Source: Catonia carolina
Lineage: Eukaryota; Arthropoda; Insecta; Hemiptera; Achilidae
Reading direction: 5' to 3'
Assembly: GCA_035578175.1 (NCBI GenBank)
Contig: JAQMRL010000001.1
Coordinates: 48,445,553-48,509,552, forward strand
Length of the DNA stretch: 64,000 nucleotides
In this document: piece by piece, positions 34,501-46,500 of the stretch
How the letters are laid out: every line of letters starts with the position of its first letter
Numbering within the stretch: the first letter of the stretch is position 1
Program-made: the position numbers and the translations under genes
Notes under the pieces: model-generated
What the model was told of the DNA's origin: nothing
The model's input: the letters and a program-made list of their open reading frames with translations, nothing else
Database searches by the model: none

Positions 34501-37500
34501 TGACAGAAAGCTGGTGTGGAAAGAACATGTTAAGATGAAAAAAGAAACAAACAAAGTATATAAAGTAATCAAAGACGTTTTGCCTTCTAGTTAGAACTGT
34601 TAAATGCCAGTTTTAAAAATTATCACTCCTTTAGCATAATTGCCCAAACCAACATGGATAGGGGGTGTGCTTAAGCAAGCCATCTAAATAGAATCCAAAC
34701 ATTACAAATTAAGGAAGATTATTTATTAGTTTATGAAGCGGTACGCACTGCAAAAGTAAAAGAAGCAGTGAAAAGGTAAAAGTTTTTTATAAAAACAAAA
34801 CATGGTTTCTGCTGCTGTGATGCTAACTAGTTACTTAAAAAAAATAATTGTAAAATCTAAAAGTTAGTTATACATAACAAGTTGCAGTGGATCTGAAATA
34901 AAGCACATACCTGCTGTGAAACTTGTGATGTACCAAGAAACAATAACCATTAAAGAATGATGATAAATATGTAGAAAAGAGATTTGATTGTAATTTTTTT
35001 TAAGAACCATGAATACCTGTAACAATAAAAAATTTACAAAATATTTACTGTAAAATACATTATTTAATTGTTAACTACACTGATAGTACATAAATGTCTG
35101 GCATAATTAGTAATACATTACAGTAGTATAACTTTGTAATATTGTCATTGCATTTTACCAACCTAATTGAGGAAAATTTATAATCCTTCTAAAAAATGTT
35201 TGTGTTGATCCACCGGGTGGGTCTTAAGGTAAAGTCATCGCCGCAAGTCAGCTGTTTAACAGCTGATTTTCGGAGACGAAGGTTCCTGGTTCAAATCCTA
35301 CTAAAAGTAATTACTTTTATACACATTAGAACACTACAGTGGTTACCGGTGTGTTTTGATGGTTGGTACCATACTCTCTCAGTATTGGTCAGCCTGGGTC
35401 TGTACAAGACTGCACGTCATACACATCATCCTCATCTCATTGAGTCATGTGGTTCTGCTTATTGTTCTGAATTGAATAGATTGGAACGCACACACATTAA
35501 AGATTAAAAAATGTTTGTGTTATTCTTTAATACATTTACTTGCCAATAAGGTATGTTGGCCACCTATCAAAACTAAATTGACCAAATTTTGGTTACCAAC
35601 TGAGAATACCCTGACTTGATTAAAATTAAAAATGTAATATTACAATGAGAAAACGAAATGAATGTTTACATTAAAAAAACAATAATATTCAAGCAATGGT
35701 TACTTATATGGCACAGTAGTTAATGTGCTAGACTGTAAAGCAGAACTTCCCAGGGTCAATGCTCGGGGTCAAGAAATTTTATGTGTTAAAGCCTACCATT
35801 ATTATTCTTCAACCAACCATTGTAGCTAATGATCAACCTGTTGATGCAATTTTAAATGTTGTTTAGGTCAACAGCCGAAAGGCTGGTTTGAACCTCTAGA
35901 GGTTTTACTAAGTAAAAACGAGGAGTGAGGTGGTTTACCGTTGCCTTCCTCACTGAGTTGAAAGAGTATGCTTATCAGCATGCCAGGCCCTCCAAACAGC
36001 ACTCACTTTCCACCCTGCAAATGACACCTTCACTTCATTCACCACAGGGTCTGGCTGCATAGTGAAATTCATTACTCTCAGAGGAGATAACTCTGACTAG
36101 TGTCTTCTACACCTCTACCTCTTCTGTTCTTAAATAGTTCAGTCATATAAGTGGCTGACTATGTGATAAGAAACAGAACTATTTTTTTTTAGCCCTGGAC
36201 CAAACAGATAGAGTGCAATTAAAATGACACTCCACCTGCCCGTTTTGGGCATAAAATTTTAAATGGTTAGACTAAAATGAAATAGTACTGTATAGCTACG
36301 AGCACACAAGCTTACGACAAAACAATAAAAGAATATAAAAATGATCTGTACATACTGTGTCTAGTAAATCAACAACTCTGCTCATGTAGAATATATGTGT
36401 GTTAACAATTATCTGGAAAAAAAATCAATTGCAATAAAATTTGATCATGTTTCTTCATAGACTAGATAATTAAAATATCAAAACTAATTACTTCTTTTCG
36501 CCATTTTTCTTCTTCATTTACTACGAAAACTTTCATTTCTATTTTAAAGTGCCTCTTAAGTTTGGTAACTAGTTTCAGTTGTGAAACAGTGGGTTTTAAC
36601 CCTTAAGGCTCCGGCTATTCCATACTGTTCCACTTCTAATACACAGTGGCCGTATTACATTCCTTTCCCATGACGTCACACACATTCATATAACTAAATG
36701 AATGTGAGATTTTACTTGTGTTATACACCGTGAAAAACCATTTGTAAAGCATTTTATCTACACATATATGTATATTTCACAATTCAGGAGAATGACATAA
36801 GGGTGACTTGTTTGGGAACACTGCAGGTAGTATTTTGTTGTGCGCCACTCCCTTCCCCCTTTGCTACAACGTTCATTAGACCCCAACGTTTGTAACAAAA
36901 GCCAATTCCTATAGAAAAATGTCACAGCTTTCACACAAACTAAGAATCATGTTTTTATGTTGACGTATGGATGGCCTGCATGTGATATCTGTTTATATAA
37001 CAATTTTCAACACTCTAGCCTACCCTTCACAGTAAAATAATAATAAAATATTCCCCTTTCAACATATTCTATTTCTGTAAACTCTATTAGTTGCGTTGAA
37101 GTATTCTCTACAAAATAAATAAAATAATGACCGTGTAGCACATGGGTTAATGTGTTAAAATGTTTAGGGTCATACCCAGACCTTCCATTCTGCAGTTTGG
37201 CACACTAACCACTCTGCAACAGAGGTAGCCAAAAAACTTATTAATAATTTTTAACCAATAAAATTTAAGTTTGTTTTACCCAGCTATATAAAGGAAGATC
37301 TTTCAATTTTGTAACTTTTGTTCTTAAATATTCTTCTAATATTAATCAAAATGTTATAATACATGTAGGTTATACTTTTAACTTTTTTATAACTACTGTG
37401 AGAAATGTAATTTTAAGATAAGATAAGGCTGTGTCCATGAACAGCAGTAATGTATTAAACACCAGACTGCAAGGTGGAAGGACCACAGCCTGATTCTCAG

Positions 37501-40500
37501 CTAGGATCTAGAACATTTTTGCACTATTCAGACCTACAGGCAATTTAGGTTTAACACCCAACATGTTTGCTATTGATTGAGTAGTTGATGCAACGTAAAT
37601 AATTTAAAAAATTTATATAGGCTACAAAATAATGAATGTACTGGCTGCCTCCGTAGTGTAGTGGTTAGCACGCAAGACTACAATGTAGAGGTCCTGGGTT
37701 AGATTCCCATCTAGGGTCTGGAAATTTTCACAAGTCAAAACCTCAGTTACAATCATATAACCAACCGTAGTCACTAAACGCCAAGCTGTTATTTAAATTT
37801 ATGTTAAATCTATATCGGAATGACAACTCATAATTTTTATACTAGATTTAAAGAACATGAGAGAGAGCATACAAATACAATAAAATAGAATCTAACTATG
37901 CAAAACATGTAAAAGTATCAGGACATAATTTTGGAAAAATAGAAGAGGATTTGTATATATTGGACAAATGTACATTTATGATAATAAATATAAAATACAA
38001 AAAAACGAAATATTTAAAATATATATTCACATAAATTTAAATAACGATAAAAAAATTAATGAACAATTAATTAAAATTTAAAGATGACAATTTAATTAAA
38101 GAAACTGCTGCCATCTATTGTAATAAGTATAATACAGGAATGAAATTTAAAGTAGTTTTAATCTAAATGACTGAATGGAAACACCGTTCTGAATTTTAAT
38201 TTTTAATTTTAATAATATGCTCTGAAGAAGGTGGTACCACCAAAACACTCGTAAGTTTTTTAAACTTAAAAGCAACCAAAGGTAAGGTGATAAATTTCAT
38301 TTATACTTTAATTTATATTAATGGTTGGCAGGATGCATCTCAAAAATTGATTTATAAACTAAAATAAACTGATCCATTTTCAACGAATCCTTAAAATAAT
38401 TTTTTTAAAACTACGTCCTTACAGCTGTTGCAAGAGGTACATCATCAATTTCACTGGTACACAATAGATAACTTGTATGAAAGACGGCAATCGATGCTGC
38501 CTGCAAAATAAGAACTGTTAAAAAGAAAACTGTTTTACGTACTTATACACTTGATAAACAATTTAAAGTGCAGCAAGTTAGGATTAATCATTCTATACTG
38601 TTATGTAATATTAGAAAGACTAAAATAGTTCTACTGCCACAGGATAGTCTGTTAGTGATTAATGTGCTGTAATTTTCACATGTAGTTCCTAGTGCTACTT
38701 TGACATTGTAGTTCCTTAAAAGTGAATAAAAACATTTTAACATGTTAGCTGTAACACAGAATATATTTTTACAGATGTTATTGTACTTTCTGTTACCTTG
38801 ACCTCCAGTCATACACATTTGAATAGTGCATTTCCATAATGTTGTGCCAAAAACAAAATTTTACAGGATAAGGAATAAACACATCTGTTTACAATATTTT
38901 TATCTGCACATTTCTCGATTTCAGATTTTTGTTACTAGGATCAGTAGTTAGCAGACAATCTACTGTGCAACTGTTAAGTGCAGCACTTACGTGTTTTTTA
39001 ATAAAACCCATTTCACCCAAAATGGTTAATACAACGCTTTGTAAATGCACGTTCAAGCATCAATGCATGAAGGATTTCGTCCGAGCACTGTGATTAGTGT
39101 ATACAACATGCATTAACATCCATTCAAAAACACCAATGCTTTTTGTACAGAATGATATCTCTACTAATGCAAGTAGTAAAACATCTTTATGGCTACAATG
39201 TACTCTGCAGCACACTTAAAAATGTTCACACACCATCACTGCCGCAGCTAACAAATTAATTGGCATCAGAACATCAGCTTGCAAATTTTATACCTATCAA
39301 ATCTGTAGTAAAATATCATTTGGGGTAATCATTTGTATAGAAATTAACAGCCACATTAAATGATAAAAAATTGCTAACAGAAGCTTATCTGATCCAATTA
39401 GATTTATAATATAAATGTATGATGTGCTATATTTGTGTGGGGTAATTCTTCCTGCATAATGGGGAAAGTTTTTAAAATTGAGAAAAAACAATTAGGTGTA
39501 CATTGGAAGCAAACCACCTAACCTCATGCAGACCATTGTATAATGAGGTCCAATTGCTTATAGTTCCACCACTACATATTTTTGAAGTAATAATATATTC
39601 TTCTTCTTCTGCCTTTCAAAAATTAGGCATCTCTGCCTGATCCGAACTTCTCAAATCTGCCCATCTCTTTCTTGGGCATCCTCGTTCTCTCCTGCCCTCC
39701 GGCATATTATAGCCCAGTGATAATAATATATGTGAAGCTAAATGCCTTTTTACAGGTTTTAAGTGTTCACCAATACAACACAAGATACATACACATAGTA
39801 AAACCCAGCTTATCTAAAACCCACCTTGACTGAAGCAGATCCGAAAAATTTATATTTTAAATTGGTGATTACTCAATTTCAATATTGGGTACACACACAG
39901 TAGAGCATTTAAATACATAGCGTTGTTAACCTTCAGGTACTGGCACTGTTGCATTTTTGCAACAGTCATTTTTTTTAAATATAGGTAATTAGGTCGGATC
40001 CCCTTCGTGAATTCCTCAACTCATTCCTACTGCGTATTATAATGTCATAAAAAATTTTAAAATATTGTTATTTCCCGTATTGAGATACAGGAGTTTTACT
40101 GGCACCATGCAGGAATTTTGTGAATTCACAATGGTGCCAGTCCCTGATGTCATACTTTTGCCTCAATGGTGCCATATGTTTACACAGTACAATTCGTACC
40201 CTGTCTTTAGACAATGCAATTTTATCACATTTTATTACATTGGACAGGCGTGCAGTTATTGAGAGCTGCCATAAGCTATTACGGATTCTAATTCTACTGA
40301 AATGTGTCAGATTTGATGATCGGTCCATTAGGGATGAGAGACAAAAAACTGTCAGCAATCAGGGAAATACTTGACTTGTTTTTGTTAAATACTAAAAACT
40401 GTTACAGCATGAGTGAATTCGTAATTGTAGATGAAATGCTTCATACCTTTCGTGGCCGTTGCTCCTGGATTCAGTAAATGCCACAAAAGCCAGCCAAATA

Positions 40501-43500
40501 CAGTTTGAATGATATTTTAAAATAAACACATTACAAATACTCATAATGCAGAAATATTGTAGTAGTAACTTTAAAATATTGCATAAATGCCTTGCAATCT
40601 GTAATATTTTGTTTTTTAATAATATAATTTATGTTTTTGTAATAGTTCAAAATTTATTGTAATTTTTGTATTTTTCAAATATATTTTACAAAAATGCAAA
40701 ATTATTCAAATATGTATTTAATAATATTGCTTCAATAATAAGATAATAATATTTAAGTAGATAATCAGTGTTCGTAGGAATATTTTCAGTATTACAAGAT
40801 GTTGCAAAAATGCAACAATGTTATTTTTTTAGTTTATGATTCACTTATAATTTAAAATGTTGATCTTTATTTTTCATTCATGTAACTTGTTTCTTTTGAG
40901 TGGTTTAAACATTCAAACTTTTGCAGCACTAAGATACATGTTTGTATACTTACTATGAAAAAGAAATAGCCGTTTATAAATATTTGAAATAGATTATACA
41001 TTGTTATTGCTGTTGTTAACTTAAAAGGCTCTGAATTTTCCATTAATTTTGGACCAAGCACTCTTACAAAATATAAATAAAATGAAACTACGGCTAACAT
41101 TCCTATTGGAGACCCTGCTAGAAACATATCCCGTGTTCTTGGATCTAAGGGAAGCAAACAAACCAAATTATGTTATTACTATTTCATATAATGAATTAAT
41201 ATAATAATTTCACTAACCTTCTTTTTATGTTATTAGTATATAGCAATGCGGTTATCAATACATAAAAGTAAGTAGCATTCGCCTGAGGATCAGCAGGGAA
41301 AAGACTGAATACCTATGGTTTGGAGGTGAGGATAAGAGTGGAGGGGTGAGTTTGCTGAATGAAGTGGTGAGAAGGGTAAAGTGTTTCAAGTACCTTGGTT
41401 CATGCCTAACCGAGAGTGGAGGACTGGAGGAGGAAATTAACCATAGAATACAAGCTGGATGGAATAACTGGAGGCGAATGACAGGTGTATTGTGTGACAG
41501 AAGGATTGGGACAAAAATGAAGGGAATATGAAGGAAATGAAGGGATAAGACAGTGATTAGACCGGCATTGTTATATGGTAGTGAAACTTGGCCTATGAAG
41601 AAGAGACAGGGAAACAAGTTGGAGGTTGCGGAAATGAAGATGTTGAGGTGGATGCAGGGAAAGACTAGGAAGGATAGGATACAGAATGAAGTAATAAGGG
41701 AGTCTGTGGGAGTGATAGAAGTGTACAAGAAGGTTCAGGAACGAAGACTGCAGTGGTATGGACATTTGATGCGTAGGGAGGAGGAGTATGTGGGGAGGGT
41801 TGTGGATAGATTGGTGGTGGATGGGGTGAGAGGGAGGGGGAGACCCCGGAGAAGATGGAGAGACGCCGTGGCGGACGACCTGAGGGAGAAGGGCCTGAGC
41901 GAGGAGGATGTGGTGGATCGGAGAGAGTGGAGGAGAATAAGGAACAGCGACCCCTGAGGAAGGGAAAAGCTAAAGAAGAAGAAGAAGAAGGTAGCATTCA
42001 CACACTTTAATGTTAATGCTTTTTTTCATATTGTGTTAACTGTTTGAAGACCTTCTAGAAGTCTAGCTTTAGCAACCTATATAAATAAACGTGGACAAGT
42101 GAATCTTTAGCGTGTCTTGTTTGAAAACCTGTACAGTAAACTTGAATAAAATTTGTTGTTCACCGTTCGATATTTTGTTACTTTTTAATAACGAATCATA
42201 CTCCTGTAACATTAAGCTACAGAGTATTCTGTTTAATCCAAACTTTGGATAATCTGAATTTGAGTTGAGTATAGATTTAATTGAAACTTGTTTGTAATCT
42301 AAGATTCCTTGATTATTAAGAATTAAAACTGCATAAAATATTCTCCTTAGAAAAGATTTTTTGCTAGAATATCAATTATAATTGTAGAACAATTCGTATT
42401 ACTTTAAAAAAAGTTCTCCTTTGCATAAAAATTCTTACATGTCTCCATAAATGTATTGTTCACGCGACACCACCCGGGGTAATTTGAAACTATCCACCTG
42501 TTTGTCTGTTCAGATCTCGTGCTCTATCTTGCAAGATTTATCCAAAATAATTCATTGATCTGTAAATCGACCGCTAAAATTCTGTACTGCGCCTATCCAC
42601 TTCCTACCCTCCTCACCTCGTTCCTTTGTCTCACTGTATAATTGGCTTTTTCAGTGTTTGCACGTGCTGCTCCTGCGCAATAGACCAGCAGATGATAGCT
42701 GGCTATAATGAGGCTTTGTTAAATGTATATATATAAGCGAGTTTGATCTACAGCTCCAGCCGCTTCTCGCATCCCATCTGCCATCTCTCTCGGTTCATCC
42801 AGTCCCCCTCCACCAGATTTCTATTCGTCAAATCGGAATACACCTGCTTGTTCCACAGTTCGGGCGGTCTTCCTCTTCTTCTTCTTCCAGGTGGATCCCA
42901 ATTCAGCATTCTCTTGGGCCACCTTTCATCTCTCATCCTCTGTGTATGTCCCAACCATATAAGGCGCTTCTTCTCAATGTGCTCCACTGTTGTATCCATT
43001 TTCCCCATTCTGTTCCTTATCTCCGAATTTCGTACTCGATCCATCCTTGAAACACAACTACTCCGGCGCACGAAATCCATCTCCACAGCATTTATTCTTT
43101 GCCTGTCTCTTTTGGTCAATTCCCATGTTTCAGAGCCATAGAGCAATATACTCTGAACAATGGAATGATAGATTTTAATTTTCGTACATTTTTTTATATT
43201 TGTAGACCAGAGTATGGAGTTTAATGTTTGTGTCGCCTGCCTGGCCTGTCCAATTCTACTTGTGATTTCTATTATTATTTACTATTAGATTATTATTACT
43301 ATTAGATTATTACTATTAGATTATTTACTATTAGTAAATAACACCCGTTGGACAACAACGTCCACCCGTTGGACGTCCCAGAAGAAGATGGACTGACCAA
43401 ATAAGGGGTGATCTCCTAACAAAAGGAATGACACTACAGGATATCAGAATACAAAAGGTATATCAAGATAGAGATAGATGGAGGCATATCGTCCACTCAA

Positions 43501-46500
43501 ATCCTACCCGACCTGCTGGAAGGATACCCAGATAATGATGATGATGACTATTAGTATTTCTGGTGGTTATTTCATTTGTTAAATGTATTGATTCTTAATC
43601 TGATCGGTACTTCCAAACTCTATTGTATTTGATTCTATTGATATTAGCTTTTTACTGCTATCTAGCGTTTTCAATGGTTTCAAAGTAACTTCAACGTGGG
43701 CTACCTGTTACTTCAATATTAAACTTGCAATCTAATCCTGGACCAGCTGGTAAGTGGTTGTTTATGTATATGTTATGGCTAAAGCCAGGATAATGGCTAA
43801 ACCTAGGTTTAACCGGTTAATGTGGAGTTTAACCGAGACTTTTCAGCTACAGTCCGAAAAGTCCCAACATTTCTATTTGTAACCGGTTAAATCTAGGTCT
43901 ACCCAATCCTACTCGGTTAAAGCCCGAACAGATTATAATGATTCGACCTTCAGTGGGTGAAAAGTTGGTGATAATATTAGAATTAAAATTCCAGACGTAG
44001 GAATTAAAATTCCAGACGTAGATAGACGTAAAGGCGATTTTAGAAATATTATTTTAACAACTCGTGCACTGTGCACTAGTGCACTGAAAATAGATTATAT
44101 AAGCTGGTTAATGAGGAAGGAACTATTTCTTAAATGTTTTCAAGAAATCAGTTTGCTGTATGTGAATCAACATTTGTTAAAATGGGGATGTTTCAGCTGA
44201 GAACAAGTTCTTACAGCAACTCACAAATCTACTAAAAATCTACACAAATCTACTGGTGGTCAAGAGTTTAAAAAATGCCATTGTTAAGCTAAATGCATAA
44301 CAAAAAATGTCTTTGCGGAGCTGCAAATATTATATGTAACTCTAAATGCTATTCAATTTTGTCTTGCAATATAAAATCAAAAAATCTTGCTATTTGCAAT
44401 TTGTATTTTGTAATAATTTTTATTAATATTTTGTAATTTTGTATTTTAATTATAATTTTTGTAATTTTGTATATTGATTTATTCCTTTATTCACAGGAAA
44501 AGAAAAAGAAAAATAAGTATACAAAGGCCACAATAATGGAAATCCATTAATGTTGGGATTCCTTCGGGTTTTAACCGAGTAGGATTGGATAGACCTAGCT
44601 TTAGTCGGTTACAGATAGAAATGTTTAAAGATGTTGAGGACTTTCCGGACTGTAGCCGAAAGGTCTCGGTTAAACCTAGGTTTTGCCATTATCCTGGCTT
44701 TAGCAATAATATATACATTATTTAATCTAATTGCACTAGTGAAATCCGTACTGTTTTGTTTATGCATTTCCTTCATTTCACCTTCAACCGAATTCTACCT
44801 GTTTAATTCCCCCCTTATTACTATTCAACGCTGTATCTTAAGTACAGATAATATTAAATCTACCTTAGTCCTCCTAGTCAATGCATTTAAACTTGATATT
44901 AAAAATTGTACCGAATTCACAAGCCTAGCTTAGTGCTGGACTAAACATTATACTCACACATCCTCTCATTCAGGAAGTAGCCTCTAAGCTACCTAAACCC
45001 ACGGTCTTGAAACAAAATATATGGTCAGTTCCCAATATATGACCTGAATTTGGAGATACTAAATAATTGATAATGAAAATTTTGTATTTTTACTACTTCA
45101 ATGTGCAATTAGCAGGAATGATTTGTCAACCTTTCATCTAACACTACCAGATTTAAATGATGAAAGAGGTATTTATGACCCAACCATGGTTGGGTCATGG
45201 CACAAAGGATGGAGAACGAAAGATGGCCAAAGAAAATAATAAATTGGAATCCACCAGGGTGCAGGAGATGCAACAGGGCTCTGAAATTATGGTGTAGTGT
45301 GACATGCACACCAAGAATTTGAGTGAGAAAGATTAGTTGGACAGACAGATGTGACATATGGAATGGACAGAGATAGCTCTGACTGTCTCTTGCTAGAGAG
45401 GGGGCATGTCCCAGACCACAAAGAGCGTGCCCATAGAACTCCAATTTAGCTACCCTATCCTTGCCTGCTTTCGAGGTAATGGGACCTGGCTGTAGCACCT
45501 CCGTGTGCTATTCGTAGTACACGGTTGTGTGCAGAACATCCATGTGTGGTAGAGCCACGTGCAAAGCATTAGCTGCGTAACGAGCTTGATGGCGACTCAT
45601 CCAACGTTTACACGGGTACTGAGGGGAGTGGGGGGCCCTGCGAACGTGACCGCACCCACTCATTTGGGTTGGCCTCTCAGGAGTTGTGGGTTCCTAGAAA
45701 GCGCTTCGGAGCCACTAGGCTGCTTAAATTCCTCCGGAATGAGCGTAGCTGGCCGAGGAGTGTACAGATAAATACGGGTGTCTCTTGCTAGAGACAGCTG
45801 TAAAACGCTCACAAAAAAGATATTTTTTTTTTTTTTTTAATTCATTTATTTAACGTCGCATCAACTACAACGGTCATTAGCGACGACGTTGGGGTGTAAC
45901 TATTGTTCAATGGAGGATGAAATGATTTTTTGTAACGTATGAAAATATGCATAAATATTTATTATGTATTAATATTTAATATTCATAAATATTTATTATG
46001 TATTAATATTTAATATTCATAAATATTTATTATGTATTAATATTTAATATTCATAAATATTTATTATGTATTAATATTTAATATTCATAAATATTTCATA
46101 ACTATTTATTTATGAAATTCAAGAAATATATTTGTTGTATCAGGATAATAGACACACCATAGGGAGAGTCCAGTGAACAAGTCGTGACATCATACAAAAA
46201 TTCTTTGCAAGGCAGAAATAACTTTTGCACTAACCCAGTTATAAGAAACAAAGTGTGTATTAACAACTAACATTACCATAATGGCTTATGGTGTAAAACA
46301 GATTCAAGAATGTCTAAATAATTTAGACTAATTTTTTTGACTACATTCCATAGTGAAAAAACACAGATCTATTTGATGGAACCACAAGAAATTCAGTCAA
46401 ATAGGAATTTCCATATTAACTGTCTACTTGTAAATAGTAACTAAATTTTTTTTTTAAATAAAAATATTTAATAGTTTACTTTAAATTATTTTATTTTAAT

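Noticed and set aside
36600..37146. TTAA|CCC ... GGG|TTAA element in elongase intron 3
   Set aside because: Only the CCC/GGG matches, and the right border coincides with a SINE-like box A string, so the pattern is probably chance.
37640..37735. tRNA gene (tRNA-Val-like box A and B)
   Set aside because: The acceptor and anticodon stems do not pair and related strings are scattered through the window, so it is a SINE head.
41255..42001. Several long minus-strand frames over the LINE at 41.3-41.9 kb
   Set aside because: They are antisense shadows of the LINE frame, rich in Pro/Ser/Leu from the reverse of purine-rich DNA.
45559..45771. 70-codon frame in the GC-rich insertion
   Set aside because: GC-rich DNA gives few stops by chance; no recognisable domain and no splice context.
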